From: VBCK01 sp035511515
Lineage (GTDB): Bacteria > Pseudomonadota > Gammaproteobacteria > Burkholderiales > Burkholderiaceae_F
Direction: 5' to 3'
Assembly: GCA_035511515.1 (NCBI GenBank)
Contig: DATKFG010000038.1
Coordinates: forward strand, 1 to 28,717
Length of the DNA: 28,717 bases
This document shows, one piece after another, positions 7,452-14,709 of the stretch (positions within the stretch are counted from its first letter, which is position 1; each line of letters begins with the position of its first letter). The notes beneath the pieces are model-generated. The model ran no database searches. It was given only the letters and a program-made list of their open reading frames with translations, and had not been told where the DNA came from. Both the position numbers and the translations under genes were made by a program.

Positions 7452-8609
7452 ATGAGAGTCGATACCCTTCTTTTCTGCTGTGCCGCCCTGCTGTGCCTCG
7501 CGCAAGCGGCCCTGTCGCAGCCGCCCGCCGCGAGCGTGGACGTCGTGCCCGGAATGCCGCCCGTGATCGACGCGGCCAACCTGTATTCCGAGGCCCGCGC
7601 CGGCAACCTGAGCGCAACGGTGGCCGCGGCGCTGCCGCGCGTGTACGTGCCGAACCTGCGCTCCAACGACGTCACCGTGATCGACCCGTCCACGCTGCAG
7701 GTGGTCGACCGCTTCAAGGTCGGCACCAACCCCCAGCACATCGTGCCGGCCTGGGACCTGCAGACGCTCTGGGTCACCAACAACGCCGAAGGCAGCACGC
7801 ACGGCAGCCTGACGCCGATCGACCCGACAACGGCCAAGCCCGGCACGCCGATCGACGTCGACGACCCGTACAACATGTACTTCACGCCCGACGGCCGCGA
7901 AGCCATCGTGGTGGCCGAGGCGCGCGAGCGGCTCGACTTCCGCGACCCGCACTCGATGAAGATCCACTCCTCGCTGAAGGTCGGCGGCTGCAAGGGCATC
8001 AATCACGCCGATTTCTCGATCGACGGCCGCTACGCGATCTTCACCTGCGAGTTTTCCGGGTCGCTCGCCAAGGTCGACCTGGTGCAGCGCCGGGTGATGG
8101 GACTTCTGAAGCTGTCCAAGGGGGGCATGCCCCAGGACATCCGGGTCACGCCGGACGGCAAACGCTTCCTGGTGGCCGACATGATGGCCGACGGCGCATT
8201 CGTGGTGGACGGCGAGCACTTCAAAGAGGTCGGCTTCATCGCCACCGGCGTGGGCACACACGGCTTGTATCCGAGCCGGGACGGAACGCACCTGTACGTG
8301 GCCAACCGCGGCTCCAACCGGATTCATGGCAAGCGCCACGGGCCCGGCAGCGTCTCCGTGATCGACTTCGCCTCGCTGAGCGTGGTGCAGACGTGGCCGA
8401 TCCCGGGCGGCGGCAGCCCCGACATGGGCAACGTCAGCGCCGATGGCCGGCGGCTGTGGCTGTCGGGGCGCTACGACGACGTGGTCTATGTGTTCGATAC
8501 CGCTTCGGGCGCGGTCCAGCAGATCCCGGTCGGCCAGGAGCCGCACGGACTGGCCGTGTGGCCCCAGCCGGGCCGATACTCACTGGGGCACACGGGCAAT
8601 ATGCGCTAG
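7452..8609 (+). CDS. Exported YncE-like YVTN beta-propeller protein
   Basis: A 385-residue protein with a signal peptide (CCAALLCLAQAALSQ). Repeats of about 40 residues carry the signature VYVPNLRSNDVTVIDPSTLQ, with later copies such as YVFDTASGAVQQIPVG and LYVANRGSNRIHG. This is the seven-bladed propeller of the YncE/cytochrome d1-like group. No haem-binding motif is present. Such proteins usually bind ligands or partners in the periplasm rather than act as enzymes. The ATG lies 4 bases after the creatininase stop, so the two form an operon. Its stop is only 3 bases from that of the convergent DoxX gene. Confidence 0.85.
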   Translation: MRVDTLLFCCAALLCLAQAALSQPPAASVDVVPGMPPVIDAANLYSEARAGNLSATVAAALPRVYVPNLRSNDVTVIDPSTLQVVDRFKVGTNPQHIVPAWDLQTLWVTNNAEGSTHGSLTPIDPTTAKPGTPIDVDDPYNMYFTPDGREAIVVAEARERLDFRDPHSMKIHSSLKVGGCKGINHADFSIDGRYAIFTCEFSGSLAKVDLVQRRVMGLLKLSKGGMPQDIRVTPDGKRFLVADMMADGAFVVDGEHFKEVGFIATGVGTHGLYPSRDGTHLYVANRGSNRIHGKRHGPGSVSVIDFASLSVVQTWPIPGGGSPDMGNVSADGRRLWLSGRYDDVVYVFDTASGAVQQIPVGQEPHGLAVWPQPGRYSLGHTGNMR

Positions 8610-8612
8610 CGC

Positions 8613-9029
8613 TCAGGCCCTGGCGGCGGCGCGCGCGCCGTCCGCGCTCCAGGCGCCCGGGCCTGCCACGGCCAGGAACAGGAAGACGAAGCAGTACAGC
8701 ACGGCCGGCTCGCCCTGGTTCAGCATCGGCGACAGGACGCTTCCGTGCGGGGCATGGGCGATGAAATAGGCGAAGGCCATTTCACCGGACAGCACGAACG
8801 CGGCCGTGCGCGCCCACAGCCCGATCAGCAACAACGCGCCGGCAACCACCTCGATCAGCCCGGCGATCCCGATCAGCGACATCAGCTGAAGATTGTCGAA
8901 GTAGGCGACATGCGGAAATCCGAACAGTTTCGCCGTCGCATGCTGAAGAAAAAGGTACGCGGTGACCACGCGCAGCAACCCCTGCGCGCGCGGCGTCCAC
9001 GCCGTCAGAAATGCCCGATCGATCGCCAT
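8613..9029 (-). CDS. DoxX-family membrane protein
   Basis: A 138-residue integral membrane protein with four predicted helices. It shows the family pattern: LLRVVTAYLFLQHATAKLFG, then the glycine-rich LIGIAGLIEVVAGALLLIG, then AFVLSGEMAFAYFI, and a final helix. DoxX proteins are linked to quinone or thiol redox chemistry and stress resistance, but most are uncharacterised. The start at 9029 is supported by AAGGGGGAACCGCC upstream; an earlier ATG at 9071 in the same frame has no such site. A 17-base palindrome lies 34 bases upstream and may be its operator. Confidence 0.9.
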   Translation of the reverse strand: MAIDRAFLTAWTPRAQGLLRVVTAYLFLQHATAKLFGFPHVAYFDNLQLMSLIGIAGLIEVVAGALLLIGLWARTAAFVLSGEMAFAYFIAHAPHGSVLSPMLNQGEPAVLYCFVFLFLAVAGPGAWSADGARAAARA

Positions 9030-9062
9030 GGCGGTTCCCCCTTTTCGTGTTTTGATGTCAAC

Positions 9063-9079
9063 CGTAACCAAACGTTACG
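9063..9079. promoter_or_regulatory. 17-base palindrome upstream of doxX (putative operator)
   Basis: CGTAAC, 5 bases, GTTACG is a perfect 6-bp inverted repeat in the divergent region between the DoxX and DUF4124 genes. On the minus strand a consensus TTGACA hexamer follows 1 base later, leading to the doxX start. The size and symmetry are those of a site for a dimeric regulator such as a TetR or MerR family member, but no regulator gene lies next to it in the window. Confidence 0.45.
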
Positions 9080-9203
9080 CCACCGCTGTGCTGCGAGGTC
9101 GTCCCGCATCCGTGGTCATCGTATGGGTAGGAGCGGATCGCGCGTTCAGGAGTTTGCCGCGTCCGCTCATCGTCAACCCCGAGCCACGACGGACGTTGAG
9201 CGA

Positions 9204-9209
9204 TATACT
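9204..9209 (+). promoter_or_regulatory. Putative -10 box (TATACT) for the DUF4124 gene
   Basis: TATACT lies 29 bases upstream of the ATG at 9239, in a more AT-rich patch than its surroundings. A TTGAGC immediately upstream is too close to act as its -35, and no good -35 is seen at the right distance. It is only a candidate. Confidence 0.3.
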
Positions 9210-9238
9210 GAATCCGCAGTTCAAGTGGGACGAACCAG

Positions 9239-9934
9239 ATGAGTCGCTTCGATTGGTTGGCTGCAATGCGAGTGGGCGCGCCGCTGGCGCTGTTCGGTGC
9301 GATCGGCGCGCTGGCGCCTGCGGTGGCGAGCGCCGAGATCTACGGCTGGGTTGACCCGTCGGGCGACGTGACCTACAGCAATCTGCCGCCGCCCAAAAAC
9401 GCGCGCGTGTTCGACGTCATCAAGGAAACACCGCCGCCCTCACCCGAGGCGCAGGCGGCCGCCGAAGCGGCGCACCGCTCCCAGATGGACGCGCTGAACG
9501 ACAAGGTGCACCAGCTCGAACGCGAAATGCAAATGCAGCGGCAGCTCGCGGCCGCGCCTCCCTATCCACCACCCGGGCCGTACTCCAGTGGCTCCAGTGG
9601 CTACGGGCCGTCGTATACCGGCGCCTACGCGCCGCCAGACTACGGCGTGGGCTGCGACTCGGATTATTACGACTGCAATCTGTGGGACGGACCCGCGTAC
9701 TACTCGGTGGGTATCGCGCCCTGGCCGCTGGGCTTTCGCCGGGACCGTGACGACTTTCGCCATCACGGCCGCGACCACGATCGCGGATTCCACCGCTTCC
9801 CGGGCGGGCCTCATTTCGGCGCGCGGCCGGGCTTCGCCGCAGGGCATCCGGTCGGCGCGGTGCAGCACTCCGGTGGCGGTCACACGGTGCACGCTGGCAG
9901 CGGCGTATCCGGTCCGATGGCCCACGCGCGCTAA
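9239..9934 (+). CDS. DUF4124-domain envelope protein with Gly/His/Pro-rich tail
   Basis: A 231-residue protein. The signal peptide ends in AVASA around residue 32, then comes the DUF4124 signature EIYGWVDPSGDVTYSNLPPP. This short domain is found in many proteobacterial envelope proteins of unknown role. Residues of about 65-105 form a predicted coiled coil (MDALNDKVHQLEREMQMQRQ). The remainder is low complexity: Pro, Gly, Ser and Tyr first, then Arg, His, Asp and Phe, with a possible metal-binding HHGRDHDRGFH segment. The ATG follows AAGTGGGACGAACC. It probably acts in the periplasm. No partner can be named. Confidence 0.85.
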   Translation: MSRFDWLAAMRVGAPLALFGAIGALAPAVASAEIYGWVDPSGDVTYSNLPPPKNARVFDVIKETPPPSPEAQAAAEAAHRSQMDALNDKVHQLEREMQMQRQLAAAPPYPPPGPYSSGSSGYGPSYTGAYAPPDYGVGCDSDYYDCNLWDGPAYYSVGIAPWPLGFRRDRDDFRHHGRDHDRGFHRFPGGPHFGARPGFAAGHPVGAVQHSGGGHTVHAGSGVSGPMAHAR

Positions 9935-9984
9935 GGCGCGAGCATCGCGCGCGCGCCTGGGCGCGGCGCCGAGCGCACCGTCGG

Positions 9985-10515
9985 CTAAGGTGCCCAGAAT
10001 ACGTACAGCGCGCGGTACGGAACCTCGAGCGTCTCTCCGATGTGCGCGCAGGCGCCGGCCGGCGCCGCTCCGCCCGAGGTGTACAGGCGCTGCACCGCGC
10101 GGACTTGATCGAAGCGCCCCGGCGTTCCGGCCGATTGTGCTGTCAGCAGCAGCCACGCGATGGCCCCTTTTTCGGGCGCATCGGCGCGGGCCGTGACTTT
10201 GCCCGTGATCTTGCTGCCGTCGACGGCCTCCCAGGTCGGGCCCGCGTAGTGGCGTGCGACCCCTTCGCCGCGCTGATCGGTCAGGGTGGCGCGCGGCGCT
10301 TCCAGGATCCACGCGGCCGCCGACGCATCCTTCGCGTTGTCCGGCGTCTTGCAGCGGTAGATCTGAACACCCACCGCGCTCGCTTCCAGCACGCGCTTGA
10401 GTCCCGCCGGGGGCGCGAGGCTGTCCGGAACCGGCTCGGCAGCACCGGCAACGCCGAGCGCGCAGGTCAACAACGCGCTGACAGCAGCAGGCACAGCAAG
10501 CGGCACGATACGCAT
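9985..10515 (-). CDS. DUF3455-domain exported protein
   Basis: A 176-residue protein with a signal peptide (MRIVPLAVPAAVSALLTCAL, cleavage near GAAEP). The mature part matches the DUF3455 pattern: GVQIYRCKTPDNAKDASAAA, a central HYAGPTWEAVDGSKITGKV, and a late AVQRLYTSGGAAPAGAC with conserved Cys. The family occurs widely in proteobacteria and fungi without an assigned activity. The start is decided by GGAGG 7 bases upstream. It converges with the DUF4124 gene, with 50 GC-rich bases between the two stops. Confidence 0.88.
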   Translation of the reverse strand: MRIVPLAVPAAVSALLTCALGVAGAAEPVPDSLAPPAGLKRVLEASAVGVQIYRCKTPDNAKDASAAAWILEAPRATLTDQRGEGVARHYAGPTWEAVDGSKITGKVTARADAPEKGAIAWLLLTAQSAGTPGRFDQVRAVQRLYTSGGAAPAGACAHIGETLEVPYRALYVFWAP

Positions 10516-10677
10516 GGATCCTCCGGTCGAAGCCAGCTTCGGCTGGCACAGGTCGAGCGGCCCGTATCTTGCCGCAAATCGGCTTCGCAGGGGGCGACCT
10601 GCCTATTGCGGCGACCGGATCGGCCCCGATAAGATGCTTCCGCACCCCCAATCCGTCCACAGGGTGGAGGTAACGAG

Positions 10678-10779
10678 ATGACCAAGTCGCACGACACCAA
10701 AAAAGACAAGAAAAAGCCCGCCCAGAAGACGGCAAAGGAGAAACGACAGGAAAAGCGCGAGAAAAAGCGCGGCCCCTGA
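10678..10779 (+). CDS. 33-residue lysine-rich small protein
   Basis: A very short gene that is well supported by its start: GGTGGAGG lies 7 bases before the ATG. The product begins MTKSHDTKKDKKKPAQKT and is 15/33 Lys or Arg, with no hydrophobic residues beyond Met and Ala. It is therefore a highly basic, probably disordered cytoplasmic peptide that could bind RNA, DNA or other acidic partners. I recall similar Lys-rich peptides from Burkholderiales but cannot confirm this here. A hairpin follows 15 bases after the stop. The ECF sigma operon starts about 95 bases downstream. Confidence 0.6.
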   Translation: MTKSHDTKKDKKKPAQKTAKEKRQEKREKKRGP

Positions 10780-10794
10780 GCTTGAACTGACTGC

Positions 10795-10817
10795 GGGCGA
10801 ACGACACCGTTTCGCCC
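10795..10817 (+). terminator. Hairpin downstream of the lysine-rich small gene
   Basis: A perfect 7-bp stem (GGGCGAA/TTCGCCC) with a 9-base loop starts 15 bases after the small gene's stop. There is no T tract, so it may be an mRNA-stabilising or rho-dependent end, or an operator for the sigma operon downstream. Confidence 0.35.
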
Positions 10818-10874
10818 ATTCTGAAGCTGCCGGCCGATTGAACCTTTCTCCGGCGGCCGGGGATTAACGCCCCG

Positions 10875-11495
10875 ATGCCTGGAAAAGGGACCATGATGCA
10901 ACAAGGGCGATCCACCGGGCCGGCCCCGGACGCGCGCCGCAGCCCGGAGCGATCGGCCGACGAGGCTGCGCTGCTGCAGCGCATTGCAGCCGGCGACCGC
11001 CTTGCGTTCGAGGCCCTTTATCGGGGCTATTACCCTCGGCTGACGCGATTCCTGGAGCGGGTGATACGGCGCCCGCATTCGATCGAAGAGATTCTGAACG
11101 ACGCCATGCTGGTGGTCTGGCGCAAGGCGGCGAGCTTCAACGGGCGCTCGAAGGTTTCGACCTGGATTTTCTCGATCGCTTACCGCAAAGCCTTGAAGGC
11201 ACTCAGGCAGTTCGATGAACCCGTCGAGTCCGACGACGAGGCCTTCGAATCGACGATTCCGGGGCCGGAGGGGCTGATGATGCAGCGGCAGCTCACCGAA
11301 CAGATGATGCAGGAGATCGGGCGGATGTCGTTCGAGCATCGTACCGTGATCGAATTGACTTATTACCACGGCTGCGCGTACCGGGAGATCGCCGAGATCA
11401 TGGCCTGCCCGGTCGATACGGTGAAGACGCGGATGTTCCATGCGCGCAGGAAACTGCGATTGGCTCTGGCCGACCGCCGGGAGGATTTGCAATGA
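10875..11495 (+). CDS. ECF (sigma-70 family) RNA polymerase sigma factor
   Basis: A 206-residue sigma factor. Region 2 is DRLAFEALYRGYYPRLTRFL then EEILNDAMLVVWRKAASFNG, with STWIFSIAYRKAL as the -10 contacting segment. Region 4 is FEHRTVIELTYYHGCAYREI then PVDTVKTRMFHARRKLR, a clear helix-turn-helix for the -35. It directs RNA polymerase to a small regulon, and the next gene is its anti-sigma factor. Start choice lies between ATG 10875 and the ATG pair 10893/10896, which follows GGAAAAGGGACC; the N terminus is variable in the family, so 10875 is kept with caution. The stop overlaps the next start by 4 bases (ATGA). Confidence 0.93.
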   Translation: MPGKGTMMQQGRSTGPAPDARRSPERSADEAALLQRIAAGDRLAFEALYRGYYPRLTRFLERVIRRPHSIEEILNDAMLVVWRKAASFNGRSKVSTWIFSIAYRKALKALRQFDEPVESDDEAFESTIPGPEGLMMQRQLTEQMMQEIGRMSFEHRTVIELTYYHGCAYREIAEIMACPVDTVKTRMFHARRKLRLALADRREDLQ

Positions 11496-12148
11496 GCGGG
11501 CGCATCCTGAGTTTTGCCAAATCGTCCCATCAGAGCGCGCAGGAGCTGCTGCCGTGGTTCCTGAACGGCACGCTCGATGCGGACGAGAGCGGACAGGTCG
11601 AACAGCACCTGCACACCTGTGCGGCCTGCCGCTCGGAGCTGCAATGCCTGCGCGAGCTGCAGTCGGCCTACGTCGAAAGCGACCTGGCGCCCGCGGCCGA
11701 AGCCGCTTTCGGGCGCCTGCTTGCGCGCCTGGAGCCCCCGGCGCCGGCCGATCGGCGGCGCGCGAGCGGCGCGGGCGCGGCCTGGCCAGGGCTGTTTCCG
11801 GTTTGGCTCAAGATCGCACTGGCGGCGCAGTTTGGCGTGATCTTCGCGCTCGGATGGGCGGTGCTGCAGCCTGAGCGTTCCGCCTCGGCGTTTCACGTGC
11901 TGTCGGCGCCCGGCGCGCCGGCGCACGTGGCCGGCGACCTGGTGGTCGTATTCGATCCGGCTGCACCGCAGCGGGAGGTGGAGCGGATACTGCTCCGCGC
12001 GGGCGCCCGCGTGGTCGACGGGCCAACGTCGTCCAACGGTTGGGTGCTGGCCGTGCCAAAAGGCGGTGTTCAGCCCGCGCTGGCCGGCCTGCGCGCCGAG
12101 CCCCTGGTCATGCTGGCCGCGCCGCTCGGGGCGGAAACGAGCCCATGA
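11492..12148 (+). CDS. Zinc-finger anti-sigma factor with a propeptide-like periplasmic domain
   Basis: A 218-residue membrane protein. The N-terminal zf-HC2 anti-sigma domain has His39, Cys43 and Cys46 (HLHTCAACR), which would hold the sigma factor in the cytoplasm. One transmembrane helix is predicted at about 103-123. The periplasmic part (about 148-212) reads DLVVVFDPAAPQREVERILL, ARVVDGPTSSNGWVLAVP, LAGLRAEPLVMLAAPLG. This beta-alpha-beta-beta-alpha-beta order, ending in a strand after a short helix, is what subtilisin propeptides and I9 inhibitors look like. That reading is by eye. ATGA overlaps on both sides couple its translation to the sigma gene and to the subtilase gene. Confidence 0.85.
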   Translation: MSGRILSFAKSSHQSAQELLPWFLNGTLDADESGQVEQHLHTCAACRSELQCLRELQSAYVESDLAPAAEAAFGRLLARLEPPAPADRRRASGAGAAWPGLFPVWLKIALAAQFGVIFALGWAVLQPERSASAFHVLSAPGAPAHVAGDLVVVFDPAAPQREVERILLRAGARVVDGPTSSNGWVLAVPKGGVQPALAGLRAEPLVMLAAPLGAETSP

Positions 12149-13395
12149 TCCGCGCGCGCGCCGCGGCGCTGCTGATCGCCGGTGCGATCTGCTGCGCGCA
12201 GGCGCAAACGCCGAGCGACTCGGCGGGGGTTGGCGAGGAGCGGCGCATCCTGGTGATGCTCAGGATTGCGCCGCCGCATTTCCGGCCCGAGGGCGGCTAC
12301 GGTGGCGGCTACGACGAACAGTCGGGCAAAGCCGCGCGGCACCGGATCGCTTCGGAGCTCGCGTCGGCCCACGGACTGGTGATCGAGTCCGACTGGCCGA
12401 TGGTTTCGCTCGGCGTCGACTGTTTTCTGATGCGGGTCACGGGCGGGCAGTCGCTGCCGCAGGCGCTGGAGGCGCTGGGGCGCGATACCCGGACGGCCTG
12501 GGCCCAGCCGCTGAACGCGTTCCACTCGCTGGCCCACAACGATCCGCTGTTTGCGCTGCAGCCGGCCGCGTCGGCCTGGCACCTGGCCGAAGTGCACGCG
12601 GTGTCCACCGGGCGCCACGTCTCGGTGGCGCAAGTGGACAGCGGGGTCGAGTTGAATCATCCGGACCTGGCCGGCCAGATTTCGGTGGCCGAGAATTTTG
12701 TCGACCAAAGCCCCTACACGGCCGAAGCCCACGGCACCGCAGTGGCCGGAATCATTGCCGCGCGCGCCGACAACGGGATCGGGATCGCCGGGGTGGCGCC
12801 CGGGGCGCGGCTGATGGCGCTGCGCGCCTGCTGGCAGGTCGACGCCACCGCCATCTGTAACAGCTTCACACTGGCCAAGGCGCTGCAGTTCGCGCTGGTG
12901 CGCGGGGCCACCGTGATCAACCTGAGCGTGACCGGGCCCCAGGACAAGCTGCTGTACCTGCTGCTGGATGCGGCGCTGCTTCAGGGCGTCACGGTGGTCG
13001 GTGCGGTGGACCCGCAGACGCCCGGGGGCGGTTTTCCCGCCTCGCATCCGGGCGTGATCGCGGTATCCTCCGACAATGCCGACGACTCAGGCGATCCGGC
13101 CTCCGCGGTCACCGCGCCCGGCCGCGACGTACCCACCACGCTGCCCGCAGCGCGCTGGGGATTCGTCGACGGCTCGTCGTTCGCGGCGGCGCATGTGTCA
13201 GGACTGGTCGCGCTGTTGCAGCAGATCTCCCCTTCGCTCGGACCTGAACAGATGCGCGCCCTGCTGCTGATCGCACCCGCCACCGACCACCGAGCCCGAC
13301 GGATCGACGCCTGCGCCGCAATCGCTCGTGCCGCGCAGGCATGCTCCTGCGGATGCAGCGCGGCGGGCACCGACAAAACCGTTTCGCAGCGCTGA
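12145..13395 (+). CDS. S8 family (subtilisin-like) serine peptidase, exported
   Basis: A 416-residue protein with a signal peptide (MIRARAAALLIAGAICCAQA). Residues of about 33-127 form a propeptide-like domain. The catalytic domain follows: Asp165 in VAQVDSGVELNHPDL, His196 in AHGTAVAGI and Ser345 in GSSFAAAHVSG. Where subtilases have AAGN, which supplies the oxyanion-hole Asn, this protein reads GAVDPQTPGGG (286-296), with no Asn. The Pro after GTSxAx is Ala. A Cys-rich tail (CSCGC, 400-404) ends the protein. The start is set by the ATGA overlap with the anti-sigma gene; in-frame GTG-type starts upstream are rejected. It probably acts in the periplasm on the anti-sigma factor or the cell surface. 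Confidence 0.9.
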   Translation: MIRARAAALLIAGAICCAQAQTPSDSAGVGEERRILVMLRIAPPHFRPEGGYGGGYDEQSGKAARHRIASELASAHGLVIESDWPMVSLGVDCFLMRVTGGQSLPQALEALGRDTRTAWAQPLNAFHSLAHNDPLFALQPAASAWHLAEVHAVSTGRHVSVAQVDSGVELNHPDLAGQISVAENFVDQSPYTAEAHGTAVAGIIAARADNGIGIAGVAPGARLMALRACWQVDATAICNSFTLAKALQFALVRGATVINLSVTGPQDKLLYLLLDAALLQGVTVVGAVDPQTPGGGFPASHPGVIAVSSDNADDSGDPASAVTAPGRDVPTTLPAARWGFVDGSSFAAAHVSGLVALLQQISPSLGPEQMRALLLIAPATDHRARRIDACAAIARAAQACSCGCSAAGTDKTVSQR

Positions 13396-13404
13396 GCCGC
13401 TCCC

Positions 13405-14094
13405 GTGCTGCGGTGGGCTCTTGCGCTGGCCGCCGCACTGGCCGCCACCGCAGCGATGGCCCAGGTATCCGGCAGCGCCTCGGTGGTGTCGGATGACCGC
13501 GTCCGCGGCGTCACCCTGTCCGCCGGCCGCCCTGCCGCGCAACTCGGCCTCGCTTACGACGACCCGAGCGGCTTGTACGTGGGAGCGTTCGGCTCCAGCG
13601 TCCAGTTCTACGAGCACTCGAAGCGTGAGGTGGAGCTGACCGGTTATACCGGTTACGCGCGGCGCCTGAGCGGGGGCTGGACCGTGGACGCGGGCGCCGC
13701 GTACACGGGTTTTTCGGGCGGCAACGGCTACAACTACACGGAACTGCACGCCGGCGTCACGGCCAGCGCCGTCACCGCGCGCCTGTACTTTTCTCCCAAC
13801 TATTTCGGGCAGAGCATCCACACGGTGTACGGGGAGTTGAACGGGTCCTACCGGCTAAGCGAGCGGTTCGGGCTGATCGGGCACGCCGGAGTGCTGCAGG
13901 CCTTCTCGGGCGCAACGCAGCAAAGCGGCGGCACCCATCCGCACGCCGACTTTCTCGCGGGCGTGGAGGCCCGCTTTCAACCGTTCACCCTGCAGTTGAG
14001 CCGCATCGCCGCCGACGGCGCCAGTCGCGTCTACCCGGTGGGTGCAAACCACCCCGCCGGCGTGTGGACGGCGCGCCTGTCGGTCGCCTTTTGA
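13405..14094 (+). CDS. TorF-type putative porin (outer-membrane beta-barrel)
   Basis: A 229-residue protein with a signal peptide (WALALAAALAATAAMAQVS). The mature part is alternating beta-strand sequence with aromatic girdles (GLYVGAFGSSVQFYE, VTARLYFSPNYFG), a start of the form SASVVSDDRVRGVTLS, and a terminal Phe (ARLSVAF), the classic end of an outer-membrane barrel. The pattern fits the family annotated as TorF putative porins (TIGR02001 type). It begins with GTG 9 bases after the subtilase stop, so it is the fourth gene of the sigma operon and could be a cargo, target or sensor of that system. Confidence 0.8.
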   Translation: MLRWALALAAALAATAAMAQVSGSASVVSDDRVRGVTLSAGRPAAQLGLAYDDPSGLYVGAFGSSVQFYEHSKREVELTGYTGYARRLSGGWTVDAGAAYTGFSGGNGYNYTELHAGVTASAVTARLYFSPNYFGQSIHTVYGELNGSYRLSERFGLIGHAGVLQAFSGATQQSGGTHPHADFLAGVEARFQPFTLQLSRIAADGASRVYPVGANHPAGVWTARLSVAF

Positions 14095-14162
14095 ACCGAA
14101 ACGGTGCGAGAGGGAACCTACCGGGACAACTGCACCTGAGGCGGCGACAGCGCCGTACTGCA

Positions 14163-14594
14163 ATGAGTAGATTCCGGGCTTTCGTCTATGGCGAGTGGCC
14201 CGGGCGCGCATTGCGCCTGGCCGTTGGAATTTGCCTGGTACTGATGGCCGGCTGTGGAGGCGGCTACGGGGGCGGGGCCGGTGGCATGGGCGGCAACCCC
14301 AACGGCATGGGCATGGGCATGGGCATGGGGACCAGCGCTCCGGTGATCTCCATGCAGCCGTCCAGCCAGTCGGTGGCGGTCGGCAGCACGGCCACCTTCT
14401 CGGTGATGGCGACCGGAACTGCCCCGCTGTCCTACCAATGGATGAGCAACGGCAGCGCGATCAGTGGTGCCACGATGCCCAGTTACACCACGCCGTCGAC
14501 CACGATGGCGCAGAGCGGCACCAGTTTCGCGGTCCAGGTCAGCAACGCGTATGGCAAGCTCACCAGCAGCCCGGCGATGCTGACCGTGATGTAG
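14163..14594 (+). CDS. Ig-like domain lipoprotein with Gly-Met repeat
   Basis: A 143-residue lipoprotein. The lipobox LMAGC places the lipidated Cys at about residue 30, followed by a Gly-rich linker. This includes GMGMGMGMG, encoded by four exact GGCATG copies at 14304-14327. The remainder is one immunoglobulin-like domain: PVISMQPSSQSVAVGSTATF, APLSYQWMSNGSAISGATMP, SGTSFAVQVSNAYGKLTSSP. Such domains mediate adhesion or carbohydrate contacts. It lies 68 bases after the porin gene on the same strand and may share its transcript. No strong Shine-Dalgarno is seen before the ATG. Confidence 0.78.
   Translation: MSRFRAFVYGEWPGRALRLAVGICLVLMAGCGGGYGGGAGGMGGNPNGMGMGMGMGTSAPVISMQPSSQSVAVGSTATFSVMATGTAPLSYQWMSNGSAISGATMPSYTTPSTTMAQSGTSFAVQVSNAYGKLTSSPAMLTVM
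14304..14327 (+). repeat. Hexanucleotide tandem repeat (GGCATG) x4
   Basis: Four perfect copies of GGCATG encode Gly-Met units in the linker between the lipid anchor and the Ig-like domain. Copy number changes would stay in frame and alter only the linker length. Confidence 0.8.
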
Positions 14595-14616
14595 TCCGCC
14601 CCGCCCGCATCTCGAC

Positions 14617-14660
14617 CTTCTCCGGGAGAAGCGCTGCCCCCTCCCGCGCTGTGCGGGAGG
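14617..14660. repeat. REP-like double hairpin
   Basis: Two adjacent inverted repeats follow the lipoprotein gene. CTTCTCC/GGAGAAG (14617-14631) has a minimal loop, and CCTCCCGC/GCGGGAGG (14640-14660) has a 5-base loop. The flank GGGTCGGGGTGGG completes a pattern typical of dispersed extragenic palindromes in GC-rich proteobacteria. It may also end the upstream transcript. It lies 22-66 bases after the lipoprotein stop. Confidence 0.6.
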
Positions 14661-14709
14661 CGGGTCGGGGTGGGCTCGCGGAAGACAGGAGCGTTTCTTC
14701 GGGCAAACT

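Noticed and set aside
6843..8546. A 567-codon minus-strand frame opposite the creatininase and beta-propeller genes
   Set aside because: Both plus-strand proteins show family motifs and signal peptides. The antisense product is low complexity and His/Arg/Val biased.
9935..9984. GC-rich imperfect inverted repeats between the DUF4124 and DUF3455 stops
   Set aside because: They could form a shared terminator, but the CG-rich composition makes many such pairings by chance and there is no T tract.
9440..10984. A 514-codon minus-strand frame spanning the DUF4124 to sigma-factor region
   Set aside because: It crosses three well-supported genes on both strands and has no recognisable domain.
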